From Methanocellaceae archaeon UBA148 (GTDB lineage: Archaea > Halobacteriota > UBA148), in the NCBI GenBank assembly GCA_002495885.1, contig DAHG01000053.1, positions 1 through 49,311 on the forward strand: a stretch of DNA of 49,311 bases. Direction: 5' to 3'. The notes under the pieces are model-generated. The model searched no databases. It saw only the letters and a program-made list of their open reading frames with translations, and was not told where the DNA came from. A program made the position numbers and the translations under genes. Numbering within the stretch: position 1 is the first letter of the stretch; the number at the start of each line of letters is the position of its first letter. Shown here piece by piece: positions 9,243 through 17,699 of the stretch.

Positions 9243-10604
9243 TCACACTTTCGGCAGATTAGCCAACGACTTCTTTATCATTTCTTCAGGGTACGCATAG
9301 TCCACTAACTTGCCGGCAAGGTATGCATCATAGGCTGCCAAATCAAAGTGCCCGTGCCCGGAATTGGCGAAGAAAATCGTCTTCTTCTCCCGGGTTTTCT
9401 TACATCGCAACGCTTCATCTATGGTGGCTTTTACGCAATGGGCAGTCTCGGGTGCTATTATAATGCCCTCGGTTCTTGCAAAAGTTAATGCAGCCTCGAA
9501 TACCTCATTTTGATTATAGGCAACAGCACCCATGACATTCTCATTGACGAGTTTACATAACAGGGGGGCATCGCCATGATACCTTAAGCCGCCGGCATGT
9601 ATTGGTGCCGGAACAAAATCGTGCCCAAGGGTATACATCTTTAAAAGTGGTGTGAGCTTCGCCGTATCCCCAAAATCATAGGCATAAGGTCCTCTCGTTA
9701 ATGTGGGACATGCAGTAGGCTCACAGGCTATTACCTCCAGTTCTGGTTTCTTGCCCATTAGCTTGTCACCGACAAACGGGAAGCAGGCTCCCGAAAAATT
9801 GCTTCCGCCACCGACGCATCCGAACATGACATCTGGATAATCCTCTGCTATTTCAAACTGCTTTTTCGTCTCCAGACCTACAACTGTCTGGTGCAACATA
9901 ACATGGTTCAGCACGCTTCCCAGCGCATATTTGGTATTATCATGGGTTGCAGCATCCTCTACGGCCTCGCTTATGGCTATGCCTAGGCTGCCAGTCGTAT
10001 CTGGGTCTTTTTTCAGTATTTCCCTTCCCGAATTTGTCCTCTGGGTCGGACTTGAAAAAACCTCAGCACCCCACGTTTCCATCAGTATTCGGCGATATGG
10101 TTTTTGCTCATAGCTTGCCTTTACCATATATACCGTGCAATCCAGGCCAAAGAGACAGGTTCCAAAAGCCAATGCAGAGCCCCATTGACCCGCCCCGGTC
10201 TCGGTTGAAATTCTCTCGACGCCTTCCTTCATATTATAATAGGCTTGAGCAACAGCAGTATTCGGCTTATGGCTTCCTGGGGGGCTGACGCCTTCCCATT
10301 TGTAGTATATCTTGGCTGGCGTTTTCAGGGCTTTCTCTAAGCGTACGGCCCTATATAACGGCGTAGGTCTCCATAATCGATATATATCTCGGACCTCATC
10401 AGGAATGGGAATCCATCTTTCCGTGCTGACCTCTTGCTTGATCAACTCCATGGGGAAAATTGGTGCCAAATCCTCTGGACCGATCGGTTTGCCTGTTCCA
10501 GGATTCAACACAGGATCCAACGGCGTTGGAAGGTCTGCTTGGAGATTGTACCATTTCCTCGGTATCTCGTTTTCATCCAAAAAGATCTTTGTAGTAGCTT
10601 CCAT
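9243..10604 (-). CDS. trpB2: Tryptophan synthase beta chain, TrpB2 type
   Basis: A PLP enzyme that condenses indole with serine to give tryptophan. This is the long TrpB2 form (about 453 residues), with the extra N-terminal region PIGPEDLAPIFPMELIKQE that TrpB1 lacks. The PLP lysine is in SPPGSHKPNTA and the phosphate-binding loop is GCVGGGSNFSG. TrpB2 enzymes typically work alone rather than with TrpA and are thought to salvage free indole or use another serine derivative; that is family knowledge, not seen here. The ATG at 10604 is chosen because GGAGAGGTG lies seven bases upstream. No other trp genes are adjacent, as is usual for trpB2. It is divergent from tmk. Confidence 0.93.
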   Translation of the reverse strand: MEATTKIFLDENEIPRKWYNLQADLPTPLDPVLNPGTGKPIGPEDLAPIFPMELIKQEVSTERWIPIPDEVRDIYRLWRPTPLYRAVRLEKALKTPAKIYYKWEGVSPPGSHKPNTAVAQAYYNMKEGVERISTETGAGQWGSALAFGTCLFGLDCTVYMVKASYEQKPYRRILMETWGAEVFSSPTQRTNSGREILKKDPDTTGSLGIAISEAVEDAATHDNTKYALGSVLNHVMLHQTVVGLETKKQFEIAEDYPDVMFGCVGGGSNFSGACFPFVGDKLMGKKPELEVIACEPTACPTLTRGPYAYDFGDTAKLTPLLKMYTLGHDFVPAPIHAGGLRYHGDAPLLCKLVNENVMGAVAYNQNEVFEAALTFARTEGIIIAPETAHCVKATIDEALRCKKTREKKTIFFANSGHGHFDLAAYDAYLAGKLVDYAYPEEMIKKSLANLPKV

Positions 10605-10738
10605 TAAATTCACCTCTCCGTTCTCAGTTTGATTTCTATTTAAAGGTTTTTAATATTGTACTATAATGCATGAAAACAAACATATAGAGCATTTTAAAGA
10701 CCGAAATGCTTTTTGCTCTCAAGCAGAGTTGTGAGATG

Positions 10739-11368
10739 ATGAAAGGTCGATTGATAACTTTTGAGGGTATCGATGGTTCCGGTAAAAGCACCCTATCCAA
10801 GCGTGTTGTAGGACTTCTAAGAAAAGATTATGATATCATTTCCACGAAAGAGCCGACCACAACATGGGTAGGGAAAATGGTCCGCAAATCGATAGATTCC
10901 GATACTGATTCCTTGGTAGAACTATTTCTTTTTGTCGCGGATCACGCAGAGCATGTTGCCATGATTAAAAAAGAATTGAACCTTGGAAAGGTCATCATTT
11001 CTGATCGTTACTCAGACAGCCAATATGCGTATCAGGGTACATTGCTCGCAGATCGCTTTGATGACCCGATCAGATGGATCAAACAGATTCATGATGGATG
11101 GACCCTAAAACCAGATCTAACGTTCTTGCTCTTAGCTGATCCTGCCATCGCACTAGCTCGCTGCAATCGCAAAAAGGCAAAATTCGAAGAAATCGAATTC
11201 TTGAAAAAAGTACAACACAATTATCTCAAATTGGCTGAGGAGGATCCCAAACGCTTCATAAAAATCGACGCAGAAAAAGAGTTAGGTGAAATGGAAAGAG
11301 AGGTCATGGTCAAGATTACTAGTTACTTGGGGCCCAAGGGGACTAGAACCATAAAAGACCCTAAATAG
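10739..11368 (+). CDS. tmk: Thymidylate kinase
   Basis: Phosphorylates dTMP to dTDP using ATP. The P-loop is FEGIDGSGKST just after the start, and the dTMP-binding DR(Y/F) motif appears as SDRYSDSQYAYQG. The chosen start, MKGRLITFEG, puts the P-loop at the usual distance from the N-terminus and gives about 209 residues, normal for the family. An upstream in-frame ATG at 10706 would add eleven unconserved residues. The lid region is short, with basic residues around RCNRKKAKFEE. The gene stands alone and is followed by about 200 bases of non-coding DNA. Confidence 0.92.
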   Translation: MKGRLITFEGIDGSGKSTLSKRVVGLLRKDYDIISTKEPTTTWVGKMVRKSIDSDTDSLVELFLFVADHAEHVAMIKKELNLGKVIISDRYSDSQYAYQGTLLADRFDDPIRWIKQIHDGWTLKPDLTFLLLADPAIALARCNRKKAKFEEIEFLKKVQHNYLKLAEEDPKRFIKIDAEKELGEMEREVMVKITSYLGPKGTRTIKDPK

Positions 11369-11568
11369 AAAAAGTCTACTGAGGATTTTTGTGCCCTTAT
11401 TGGAATGCTTTATCAGGAGTGCTTTATCATAAGCCTGAAAATGAGATTGTAAAAAGGAATTATCAGCCCTAGATTAAAGTAAATTAGGACAAGTATTATT
11501 GAATCCAAGATGCCAAACGCAGGCTCATGGAGAAGTTTTTGAGATAATGTGTGGGAAGAAGAAAATAT

Positions 11569-11931
11569 TTAACCGACTTTTGCAGCTATCTCTTTTTCTA
11601 TGATATTCAAGGCCTTCTTTGCTTTTTCCTCATCATCCACTACCATTATGACGACATCGTTTTCCTTGGCACCAAATTCTGCTTCCACTAATTCCTTCTC
11701 AGCTTTCGATATACCATAAGATGGGAGCTCGTCTGTAGATATGTAACCTTTTACACCTGTTTGACTCTCAACTTTTTTTGCCAGACTCTCTGCATATACT
11801 TTGTCCTCAGCCAGAACGCCTGAAAAGTTTTCCACTTTCGTTCCCAAGACAACCCCACCTTGTCCCAAGACTGCCCTGACAAGTCTGGAACCAGATTTTT
11901 CAAATATCTTGGTTACATCTTTCAACTTCAT
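11569..11931 (-). CDS. Stand-alone GAD-domain protein (related to the GatE/AspRS insertion domain)
   Basis: A protein of about 120 residues that reads as one GAD domain. In archaeal GatE (Glu-tRNA(Gln) amidotransferase subunit E) and bacterial AspRS this domain is inserted in a much larger enzyme. Matching features are the N-terminal DVTKIFEKSGSRLVRAVL stretch, then GGVVLG, then STDELPSYGISKAE and a closing NDVVIMVVDDEEKAKKAL strand-helix. Nothing else of GatE or AspRS is encoded here; the neighbouring frames are unrelated and no flanking pseudogene remnant is evident. The start is uncertain: ATG at 11931 has GGAGG only one base upstream, TTG at 11925 has GGAGG at a better seven-base spacing, and TTG at 11943 lies upstream of GGAGG. 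A role in tRNA or amidotransferase interaction is inference only. Confidence 0.7.
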   Translation of the reverse strand: MKLKDVTKIFEKSGSRLVRAVLGQGGVVLGTKVENFSGVLAEDKVYAESLAKKVESQTGVKGYISTDELPSYGISKAEKELVEAEFGAKENDVVIMVVDDEEKAKKALNIIEKEIAAKVG

Positions 11932-12163
11932 TCCTCCATACAAATATGGCGACTGTATAATTAAAAGCTTTGTAGTTTATATTAGATTCTGATTTTTTTA
12001 TAATGGCACCTATCCCATCACATCACAAGAATTATAAGTCTAAAGAAGCTTTAAAGACGGGATATTCTAACAAGAAAAATGCAAAACCCTTTACATAAAA
12101 CTTTTTCAATTATCCTCGGGTTCACTGTTTCCAACCTAATTGTTCGGTGCCAATTTAAGTAGT

Positions 12164-12748
12164 TTATAGCTCATCCAGAATCCTGTAAAAACAACTCCTC
12201 TTACCAGTATGACATGCTACTCCTTCTTGCTCTATGCCCAAGAGTAGGGCATCGCCATCGCAGTCCACATAAACATCTTTTAGGATTTGGATGTTTCCAC
12301 TCGTTTCGCCCTTCTTCCACAACTTTCCCCTAGATCGAGACCAGTAGTGCACCGTCCCCTCAACCAAGGTCTTTACTACTGCCTCTTCGTTCATGAAAGC
12401 GACCATTAGAACATCCCCAAACAACCAATCTCTGGCAACTGCGACAACCAGTCCAGGCTGTACTTTATGATCTAAATTAGAAGCCGGAACTTTATAATCC
12501 AACTTAGAAGCCAAAGCTTCAGCGACATCGATCGGATAAGAAATTGCTTTTTTGTTTAAGGTACAGATTTTACTTTTTCCAACAGTATCAAACTCTGTAA
12601 TGCCAAGGGCATTAAGTCGGACCATGTTCCTCCAAGTAGTTGAATATGCCTGACCCAGCTCCTTGGATATATCTCTTATAGAACGCTTTTCATTTTCACG
12701 TAGGAACTTTAAGAACTTGATTTGGTTCTTATTCAATCTTTGAAACAT
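12164..12748 (-). CDS. hisI: Winged-helix DNA-binding domain fused to phosphoribosyl-AMP cyclohydrolase (HisI)
   Basis: A 194-residue protein with two parts. Residues 4-66 form a helix-turn-helix/winged-helix domain (NKNQIKFLKFLREN, then IRDISKELGQAYSTTWRNMVRL, then a wing). Residues 98-194 are a complete HisI domain with all signature elements: MVAFMNEEAV, HYWSRSRGKLWKKGETSGN (134-152), the metal-binding D162-C-D164 and the C179-H180...C186 zinc/active-site residues. HisI hydrolyses the ring of PR-AMP in the third step of histidine synthesis. The linker (residues 67-97) contains a tandem 9-residue duplication. HisI alone is the norm in archaea, so the fusion suggests an enzyme that also binds DNA, possibly controlling its own or other his genes. 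The enzyme call is firm; the regulatory role is inference. No other his genes are in the window. Confidence 0.88.
   Translation of the reverse strand: MFQRLNKNQIKFLKFLRENEKRSIRDISKELGQAYSTTWRNMVRLNALGITEFDTVGKSKICTLNKKAISYPIDVAEALASKLDYKVPASNLDHKVQPGLVVAVARDWLFGDVLMVAFMNEEAVVKTLVEGTVHYWSRSRGKLWKKGETSGNIQILKDVYVDCDGDALLLGIEQEGVACHTGKRSCFYRILDEL
12462..12515 (-). repeat. 27-bp imperfect tandem duplication inside the HTH-HisI linker
   Basis: Two adjacent 27-base units (12462-12488 and 12489-12515) begin ACTTTATRATCYAAMTTAGA and differ at about six positions. They encode ASKLDYKVP (residues 80-88) followed by ASNLDHKVQ (89-97). The unit is a multiple of three, so the frame is kept and the linker between the two domains is lengthened. 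Confidence 0.8.
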
Positions 12749-12811
12749 GTCACAAGGCTTTTCATGGCTTGGCTTATAAAGCTAACCAGGAGCATCATAT
12801 TAAGAGATCAT

Positions 12812-13042
12812 ATGCTTTTTTCTGCAAAGGACCGTATTTCATGGAGATCTATACCAAATTTTTTATCGGATAAGATCAACAGGAGAGTAGGAGAGCTATA
12901 TTCGTGCTTTCAACACTTCGCCAAATATCCCTTTGGGAAACTTCAGATGTACTCAAAACGTTATGCGAAATGGTATAAAAGGAAGTTGCATTATGTAAGC
13001 AAACTACGTGATATGCCTTATTTAATATACCATAAATCATAA
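12812..13042 (+). CDS. Small basic protein of unknown function upstream of a radical SAM gene
   Basis: A 76-residue frame starting with ATG at 12812 (MLFSAKDRISWRSIPNF), rich in lysine, arginine, tyrosine and tryptophan. Segments such as GELYSCFQHFAKYPFGK and YAKWYKRKLHYVSKL look like amphipathic helices. The frame is open upstream to 12722, but that part overlaps the divergent hisI start and is probably untranslated. It ends 13 bases before the radical SAM gene's ATG, so the two are likely cotranscribed. I do not recognise it. A precursor peptide or partner protein for the radical SAM enzyme is possible but unsupported, and it could also be a chance frame. Confidence 0.4.
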   Translation: MLFSAKDRISWRSIPNFLSDKINRRVGELYSCFQHFAKYPFGKLQMYSKRYAKWYKRKLHYVSKLRDMPYLIYHKS

Positions 13043-13055
13043 AGAAGGAATCATT

Positions 13056-14149
13056 ATGAAAGAGAGTATGATGGATAGCGAAATTCACGAAACTATCACA
13101 CCACCACCGTATCTAAGTTCATATTCTATCATAAGAAAATGTAATCTCAAGTGCAAGCATTGTTACAGTAACGCTACCGAAGATTCAGCGCCTGATGAGC
13201 TTTCAACAGCAGATGCAAAAAGACTTTTAGACGATATTGTAAATTGGGGGATAAAGCTCTTGATCTTCGATGGCGGGGAACCCCTCTGTAGGAATGATTT
13301 TTGGGATATCGCCAGATATGCGTCCCTGAAAGGTTTAAGAGTAGTCATCGGTAGTAATGGCACGCTGATCAACTTAGAGGTGGCTGAACGATTGAAATCT
13401 TTCAGGCATCATGGCTGTGCAGATATCTATTGACGGTGCTAAAGGCCTATACACATGACTGGTTTCGTGGAGAGGGGGGCTCTTTCAATAAAGCGCTGGA
13501 AGGCGCTAAGGCATGTAAAGCAGTGGATTTGCCTTTCCAATTTGGCATGACCATCAGAAGAGGCACTTTGGATGAAATCCCAGATATGTTGAAATTGGCT
13601 GTGGATTTCGGAGCTACAGCTGCGGAATTCTTTGACTTGGTTCAGGTCCCAAGGGTCAAAAAGGAGATTCCTGAAGAAGTATTAGCACCAGACGAAAGAA
13701 AAGAAGTCATGGAATGGCTGGCAAAAGCGCAAAAAGATTGTCCCATAATAATAAGAGTGCCCGGCTGCCCCATGTATGCCATACTGCTGCAGGAGAAAGA
13801 GGTGCAACCCAAATATTTTCCAGCGGATTTACTGAAAAGAATCCCGTATTACGGGAGAGGATGTGCAGCAGGAATGCCCCGGGGCTATCTTACAATCCTT
13901 CCCAACGGGGACGTAATACCCTGCCATGCTTCTCTTCAGACAAAGCTAGGGAATATCAGAGAGAAAAGTATCACACAGATATGGAACAATTCCCCAATTC
14001 TATTAAAGCTCAGAAATCGAAACTTGTTAGAGGGGGGATGCAGCCAATGCATATACAGGGATAAATGCAGCGGTTGCCGTGGAAGAGCTTATGAAGAAAC
14101 CGGGGATATGCTGGCAATGGATCCCAGCTGCTGGTTCAATGTAAAATAA
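13056..14149 (+). pseudogene. Radical SAM/SPASM protein (AhbC/AhbD/NirJ-like) with two frameshifts
   Basis: The N-terminal piece (13056-13433) carries the radical SAM cluster motif C-N-L-K-C-K-H-C and the SAM-binding GGEP (as DGGEPL). The C-terminal piece (to 14149) carries a SPASM-type region with GRGCAAG, DVIPCHASL, CSQCIYRDKCSGC and a final DPSC. Between them the true path runs through a third frame reading IMAVQISIDGAK, the family's conserved strand. Removing one G from each of two GG pairs (13405-13406 and 13444-13445) restores one continuous protein of about 363 residues. The closest known relatives are the heme-synthesis enzymes AhbC/AhbD and NirJ, judged from the SIDG...FRG and C-terminal cysteine pattern; substrate is unknown. 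Translation as written would give two non-functional halves. Confidence 0.75.
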
Positions 14150-14314
14150 AATGAATGAATGATATATCGCCTAAAGATAGCTTAATCAACTTCGTTCGTT
14201 ACATCACTCCCACTTCGTTAGCCAACTTCGCATACTGCCAAAAACTTATAAGCAATCACGGAGGTGGGACGAGCAAATGAAAAAGATTCCAAGGACAAAG
14301 TGGCTGAGGGTGTT
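14150..14314. other. Short non-coding spacer rich in TTCG/TTCGTT
   Basis: The stretch between the two broken radical SAM genes contains CTTCGTTCGTTAC and related TTCG repeats at about 14190-14232, similar in style to the block at 8740-8890. A good ribosome site, GGAGGTGGG, at 14260-14268 precedes ATG at 14277, but that frame stops after 13 codons. Confidence 0.35.
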
Positions 14315-15067
14315 ATGATCGTAAAAGAGGTTTATGCAAAAACTATCTTATCGAAATCAAAAGTTCTGGATTACACTATTAATCCTTAAATTGGCTGTGA
14401 GCATGACTGCACTTACTGTTATGCGCGATTTATGAAGAAGTTCACAGGTCACAATGAAGAAGATTGGGGCGGGTTTGTTGATGTAAAAATCAATGCAACA
14501 GGTTTACTGCAACGTGAGGTAAAAAAGAAACAGGTTGGAGAGGTTGGGATAAGCGGGGTTTGCGATCCTTACCAACCACTTGAGAAAAAATATGAACTTA
14601 CGAAAGGATGTCTCAAAATTTTATTAAAGAGCGGTTGGCCTGTCACTATCCAGACGAAATCCCCTCTTGTATTGCGTGATTTGGAATTGCTGATGGAATT
14701 TGATGAGATTGAAGTAGGGCTAACAATTACCACTGCTGATGAAAATATTAGAAAAATTTTTGAACCGAATGCACCCCCAATTAAACAAAGGTATGAAAAC
14801 TGTATTGGGCAACTGGTCTTTGTTCATCCTGTTAAAATGTTAGGGAAAGGAGCGTATATAACTGAGTCATCTTGGGTAATACAGCCAAATTCTTTAGATG
14901 AATTAAAGAAAAATATTACAAACTTCTATAGTTCTTTAAAAGGATTTCCTTTGGATACCTTATCTTCAGAGGTTATAAATCAGAAGTTAAAGGAGCATAA
15001 CATAGATATCGATAATTTGATGAGTCGCTATATCTCACGGATCAAGGAACACGGTGTGACAAAATGA
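14315..15067 (+). pseudogene. SplB-like radical SAM protein interrupted by an in-frame TAA
   Basis: From ATG at 14315 the frame reads MIVKEVYAKTILSKSK, then INP, a TAA stop (14387-14389), then IGCEHDCTYCYARF. In this family of archaeal spore-photolyase-like ('DNA repair photolyase', SplB) radical SAM proteins the stop position is an aromatic residue before IGC, so one base change (TAT/TAC to TAA) explains it. The C-x3-C-x2-C cluster motif lies just after the stop. Re-initiation at ATG 14432 (MKKFTGH) would lose the motif entirely. Downstream, GISGVCDPYQPLEKKYELT and VTIQTKSPLVLRD are typical, but the middle after about residue 160 seems shorter than usual. Probably a pseudogene. Confidence 0.7.
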
Positions 15068-15258
15068 GTGAATTAAGAAATCTTCACCACAAAGATAAAG
15101 GGGCTTTTTGCTCACGACTCTTCGGTCGCTTTCCTTCCCTTGGCCCTATCTGTAAGGTATAAAGTGGTATTTCTGGTTCACCTTATTCGCTCAAATACCG
15201 GCTTCTCCTTCGCCCAAATCTCGCTCCCTTTAGATACAAAACGTCACCATTTTAAAAA

Positions 15259-16236
15259 TCAATAAATCTCGCCCACAATCTCTTCAATCAAATCGTCCAG
15301 CGTGAGCAGGCCCAGCAATTGGTCTTTTTCATCCACTACGATAGCAAGATGCTCTTGGGCTTTTTGCATTTTCTTAAGTGCTACATCAGCTCGTTCAGAA
15401 GCTGTAAGCTTGAAAACAGGCTTCATAATTTGTTTTATTTTTGCAGATCCGTCCTTATATTTCAAAGCGTCTTTTATATTGGCAACTCCCACTATATTAT
15501 CGGATTGAGTGCGATAGACTGGCATTTTGGAGATACCAGATTGGCCTGCAAGTTCTAAAAAGTTTGTTATTTGGGCAAGTTCTTCAATGGAGACGATCCT
15601 CTCTTTAGGCACCATTATCTGCCCAAGAGAGATCTGGTCCAGATCAAAAACCTCGTGGACCATTTCGCGTTCGCTCCTTTTTATAGTGCCAAAATCTTCT
15701 GCAACTTCCAAAATAGTTCTCAGCTCCCCCTCGGTGAGGGTGAGCTTCTGTGAAGGTAGCTCCTTGCCAAATGCCTTAATGACGGTGTTTGACAAAAACG
15801 TGAATCCTGAAGCCACAGGGGAAAGAAATTTTATGACAAACTTTACTGGCAAAGCAAACCTTAGAGCCATTTTCTCGTTTCTCATCGCAAGTGCTTTGGG
15901 AGTGATTTCACCAAATAAAAGTAGAAGAAATGTCATGCCCAATGTCGCGATTGCAATGCCCATATTACCAAAAATTCTTAGCGTGATCGTACTTGCAATT
16001 GTTGAAGCGAGCACATTCACAAAATTATTTCCCACGACTATCCCTGTAACGAGTTTGTGAGGCTCTTTTAGGAGTTTTTCGATTATTAGTGCACGCTTAT
16101 CTCCTTTTTTTGCGTTATGTCTTATTCTTATTTTGTTTATTGTCATAAGAGACATTTCCGCAGCTGAGAAAAATGCAGAGAACATCACCAGAAAAATCAG
16201 ACAAATTATTCCAATAACGATCCAAAAATCAACCAT
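15259..16236 (-). CDS. CNNM/CorC-like membrane protein with DUF21 and CBS domains
   Basis: A 325-residue protein. The N-terminal 170 residues form the DUF21/CNNM transmembrane domain, including the characteristic FFSAAEMSL motif near residue 25, GNNFVNVLAS, and FGEITPKALAMRN. Residues 195-325 form a CBS pair (VPKERIVSIEEL..., then VGVANIKDAL and LGLLTLDDLIEEIVGEIY). The C-terminal CorC/HlyC domain found in many bacterial members is absent, as often in archaea. Family members transport or sense Mg2+ or Co2+/Na+; CBS domains usually bind adenosyl ligands. It lies upstream of no obvious partner; the CaCA exchanger is 130 bases away on the same strand, and the pairing suggests divalent cation handling. 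Confidence 0.88.
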   Translation of the reverse strand: MVDFWIVIGIICLIFLVMFSAFFSAAEMSLMTINKIRIRHNAKKGDKRALIIEKLLKEPHKLVTGIVVGNNFVNVLASTIASTITLRIFGNMGIAIATLGMTFLLLLFGEITPKALAMRNEKMALRFALPVKFVIKFLSPVASGFTFLSNTVIKAFGKELPSQKLTLTEGELRTILEVAEDFGTIKRSEREMVHEVFDLDQISLGQIMVPKERIVSIEELAQITNFLELAGQSGISKMPVYRTQSDNIVGVANIKDALKYKDGSAKIKQIMKPVFKLTASERADVALKKMQKAQEHLAIVVDEKDQLLGLLTLDDLIEEIVGEIY

Positions 16237-16369
16237 TTCTTTTTAACCTTTCTATTTTATAGTTCACATTTAGATTTGGTACATAAGATACAACCTATGA
16301 TATTTAAGTTTACCCTTGGTGCCAGATCAATTTTGCAGTACGACTGCTCTAATGCAATACTCTCCTGCG

Positions 16370-17308
16370 CTACATAGAAAAGATATAAAAAAGGTATAGA
16401 CAATATCCAGCTACCAATATAGCCCCCCCTCTTCTAGAAACAGTGGAGCCCGTATACAACATAAGAAGGATAATTAAACTTATAAAGAGCAAAAATATAG
16501 TTGAAAGCCAAGAGACCATTTCTATGTGAATCGGCAAGATCAAGGAACAGACGCCCAATATAAGTGCTATATTAAATATGTTTGATCCAATCAAATTGCC
16601 TATGGAGATATCTGCCTCGTTTTTATAGGAGGCAACAGAAGAGACAGCCAATTCTGGTAAAGAGGTACCAACTGCCACTACTGATAATGCCAGTACAACA
16701 TTTGGTATTGCTAGAGCATTTCCAATAAAAATAGACGACCTGACCAGAAGTTCTGCACTCACGATTATTACTATAATACCCAACAGAATAAATAAAATAT
16801 GTTTGGATATGTTATTTTTTTGTTTCTCATTTTCCCGAGCATTACTGGTCTCCTTTTTAGCCAATCCTACGAAGAGATATAAATATAAAACAAACACAAC
16901 TAAAAGTATAATTCCACCGACCCAATTGAGTATGCCCCTGATTGAGACTACCATAAATAGTGATATCACTCCCAACATGATCGGCATCTCTCTTTTGATG
17001 ACGACCTTCTTAACCTTTAGTGGTCTGACTAATGCACTTATGCCTAAAACAAGAAGCAAATTTGCGACGCAAGATCCCAGCACATTACCTATAGCTATAC
17101 TTTCATAGCCTTCCAAAGCAGCCAAAAAAGATACAAAAGACTCTGGTGCAGAGGTCCCATATGCCACGATTGTTAAGGATATGATAAGGGGAGATATGCC
17201 TAATTCGGCAGCCGTTCTTGATGCACCTTCTACCAAAATGTCTGCACCCTTGCAGAGAAGAATTGTACCGATTACGAATAGAGCGGAATATAGCAAGATT
17301 TGCATCAT
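16370..17308 (-). CDS. Calcium/cation:proton (sodium) antiporter, CaCA family (YrbG-like)
   Basis: A 312-residue membrane protein with about ten hydrophobic helices and the two inverted alpha-repeats of the CaCA superfamily. Repeat 1 reads TIVAYGTSAPESFVS then GNVLGSCVANLLLVLG. Repeat 2 reads SVVAVGTSLPELAVS then GNLIGSNIFNIALILG. The acidic residues in the two (S/A)PE and LPE motifs are the ion-binding glutamates. A short charged loop near residues 155-165 separates the halves. It exchanges Ca2+ (or another cation) for Na+ or H+ across the cytoplasmic membrane. Two ATG codons are possible starts, at 17308 and 17305. Confidence 0.93.
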   Translation of the reverse strand: MMQILLYSALFVIGTILLCKGADILVEGASRTAAELGISPLIISLTIVAYGTSAPESFVSFLAALEGYESIAIGNVLGSCVANLLLVLGISALVRPLKVKKVVIKREMPIMLGVISLFMVVSIRGILNWVGGIILLVVFVLYLYLFVGLAKKETSNARENEKQKNNISKHILFILLGIIVIIVSAELLVRSSIFIGNALAIPNVVLALSVVAVGTSLPELAVSSVASYKNEADISIGNLIGSNIFNIALILGVCSLILPIHIEMVSWLSTIFLLFISLIILLMLYTGSTVSRRGGAILVAGYCLYLFYIFSM

Positions 17309-17581
17309 TCTTCAGAGGTAATCCATAATCACTTATATAGATGATGATTAAATGAAAAGTTGAACCAACTAATGTACCTAGGTAAAAATCGAACGCATTA
17401 TTTAAAAGAGAAGATGTTAATGAAATGAAAAATGGATTGATTTTCGTTTTTTCTGGCATTAATCTGAACCAAAGTCACTGATCGGAGACATAAGACTCAT
17501 AATAAATAAATGGCATCAGAATCATGATTTGTCGCGTTTCACGCATACTTTTATCTTGGAAACCTAACGTATAGGTGAATC

Positions 17582-17692
17582 ATGAAAATTGGTGCATCTG
17601 TAGCAGTTTTGATAATCGAAGGATGGACACCAAACGATCCTGATCGATGCATTAAACTTAATAGGGATAAGATTCTGTTGAAAGATTTGTGA
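17582..17692 (+). CDS. Possible 36-residue protein leading the mevalonate operon
   Basis: ATG at 17582 is preceded by GGTGA with three-base spacing and encodes a 36-residue peptide beginning MKIGASVAVLIIEGW and ending KILLKDL. Its stop (17690-17692) lies seven bases before the mvk ATG, and the mvk ribosome site GTGAGGAG overlaps its end. Position and spacing are those of a first operon gene or a leader peptide. I do not recognise the sequence. It could equally be a fortuitous frame. Confidence 0.4.
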   Translation: MKIGASVAVLIIEGWTPNDPDRCIKLNRDKILLKDL

Positions 17693-17699
17693 GGAGTTC

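Noticed and set aside
14387..14389. Recoding of the stop inside the SplB-like gene
   Set aside because: The codon is TAA, not TAG (pyrrolysine) or TGA (selenocysteine), so known archaeal recoding does not explain it.
17103..17459. 118-residue minus-strand frame overlapping the CaCA gene start
   Set aside because: It is an out-of-frame shadow of the exchanger with no independent coding features.
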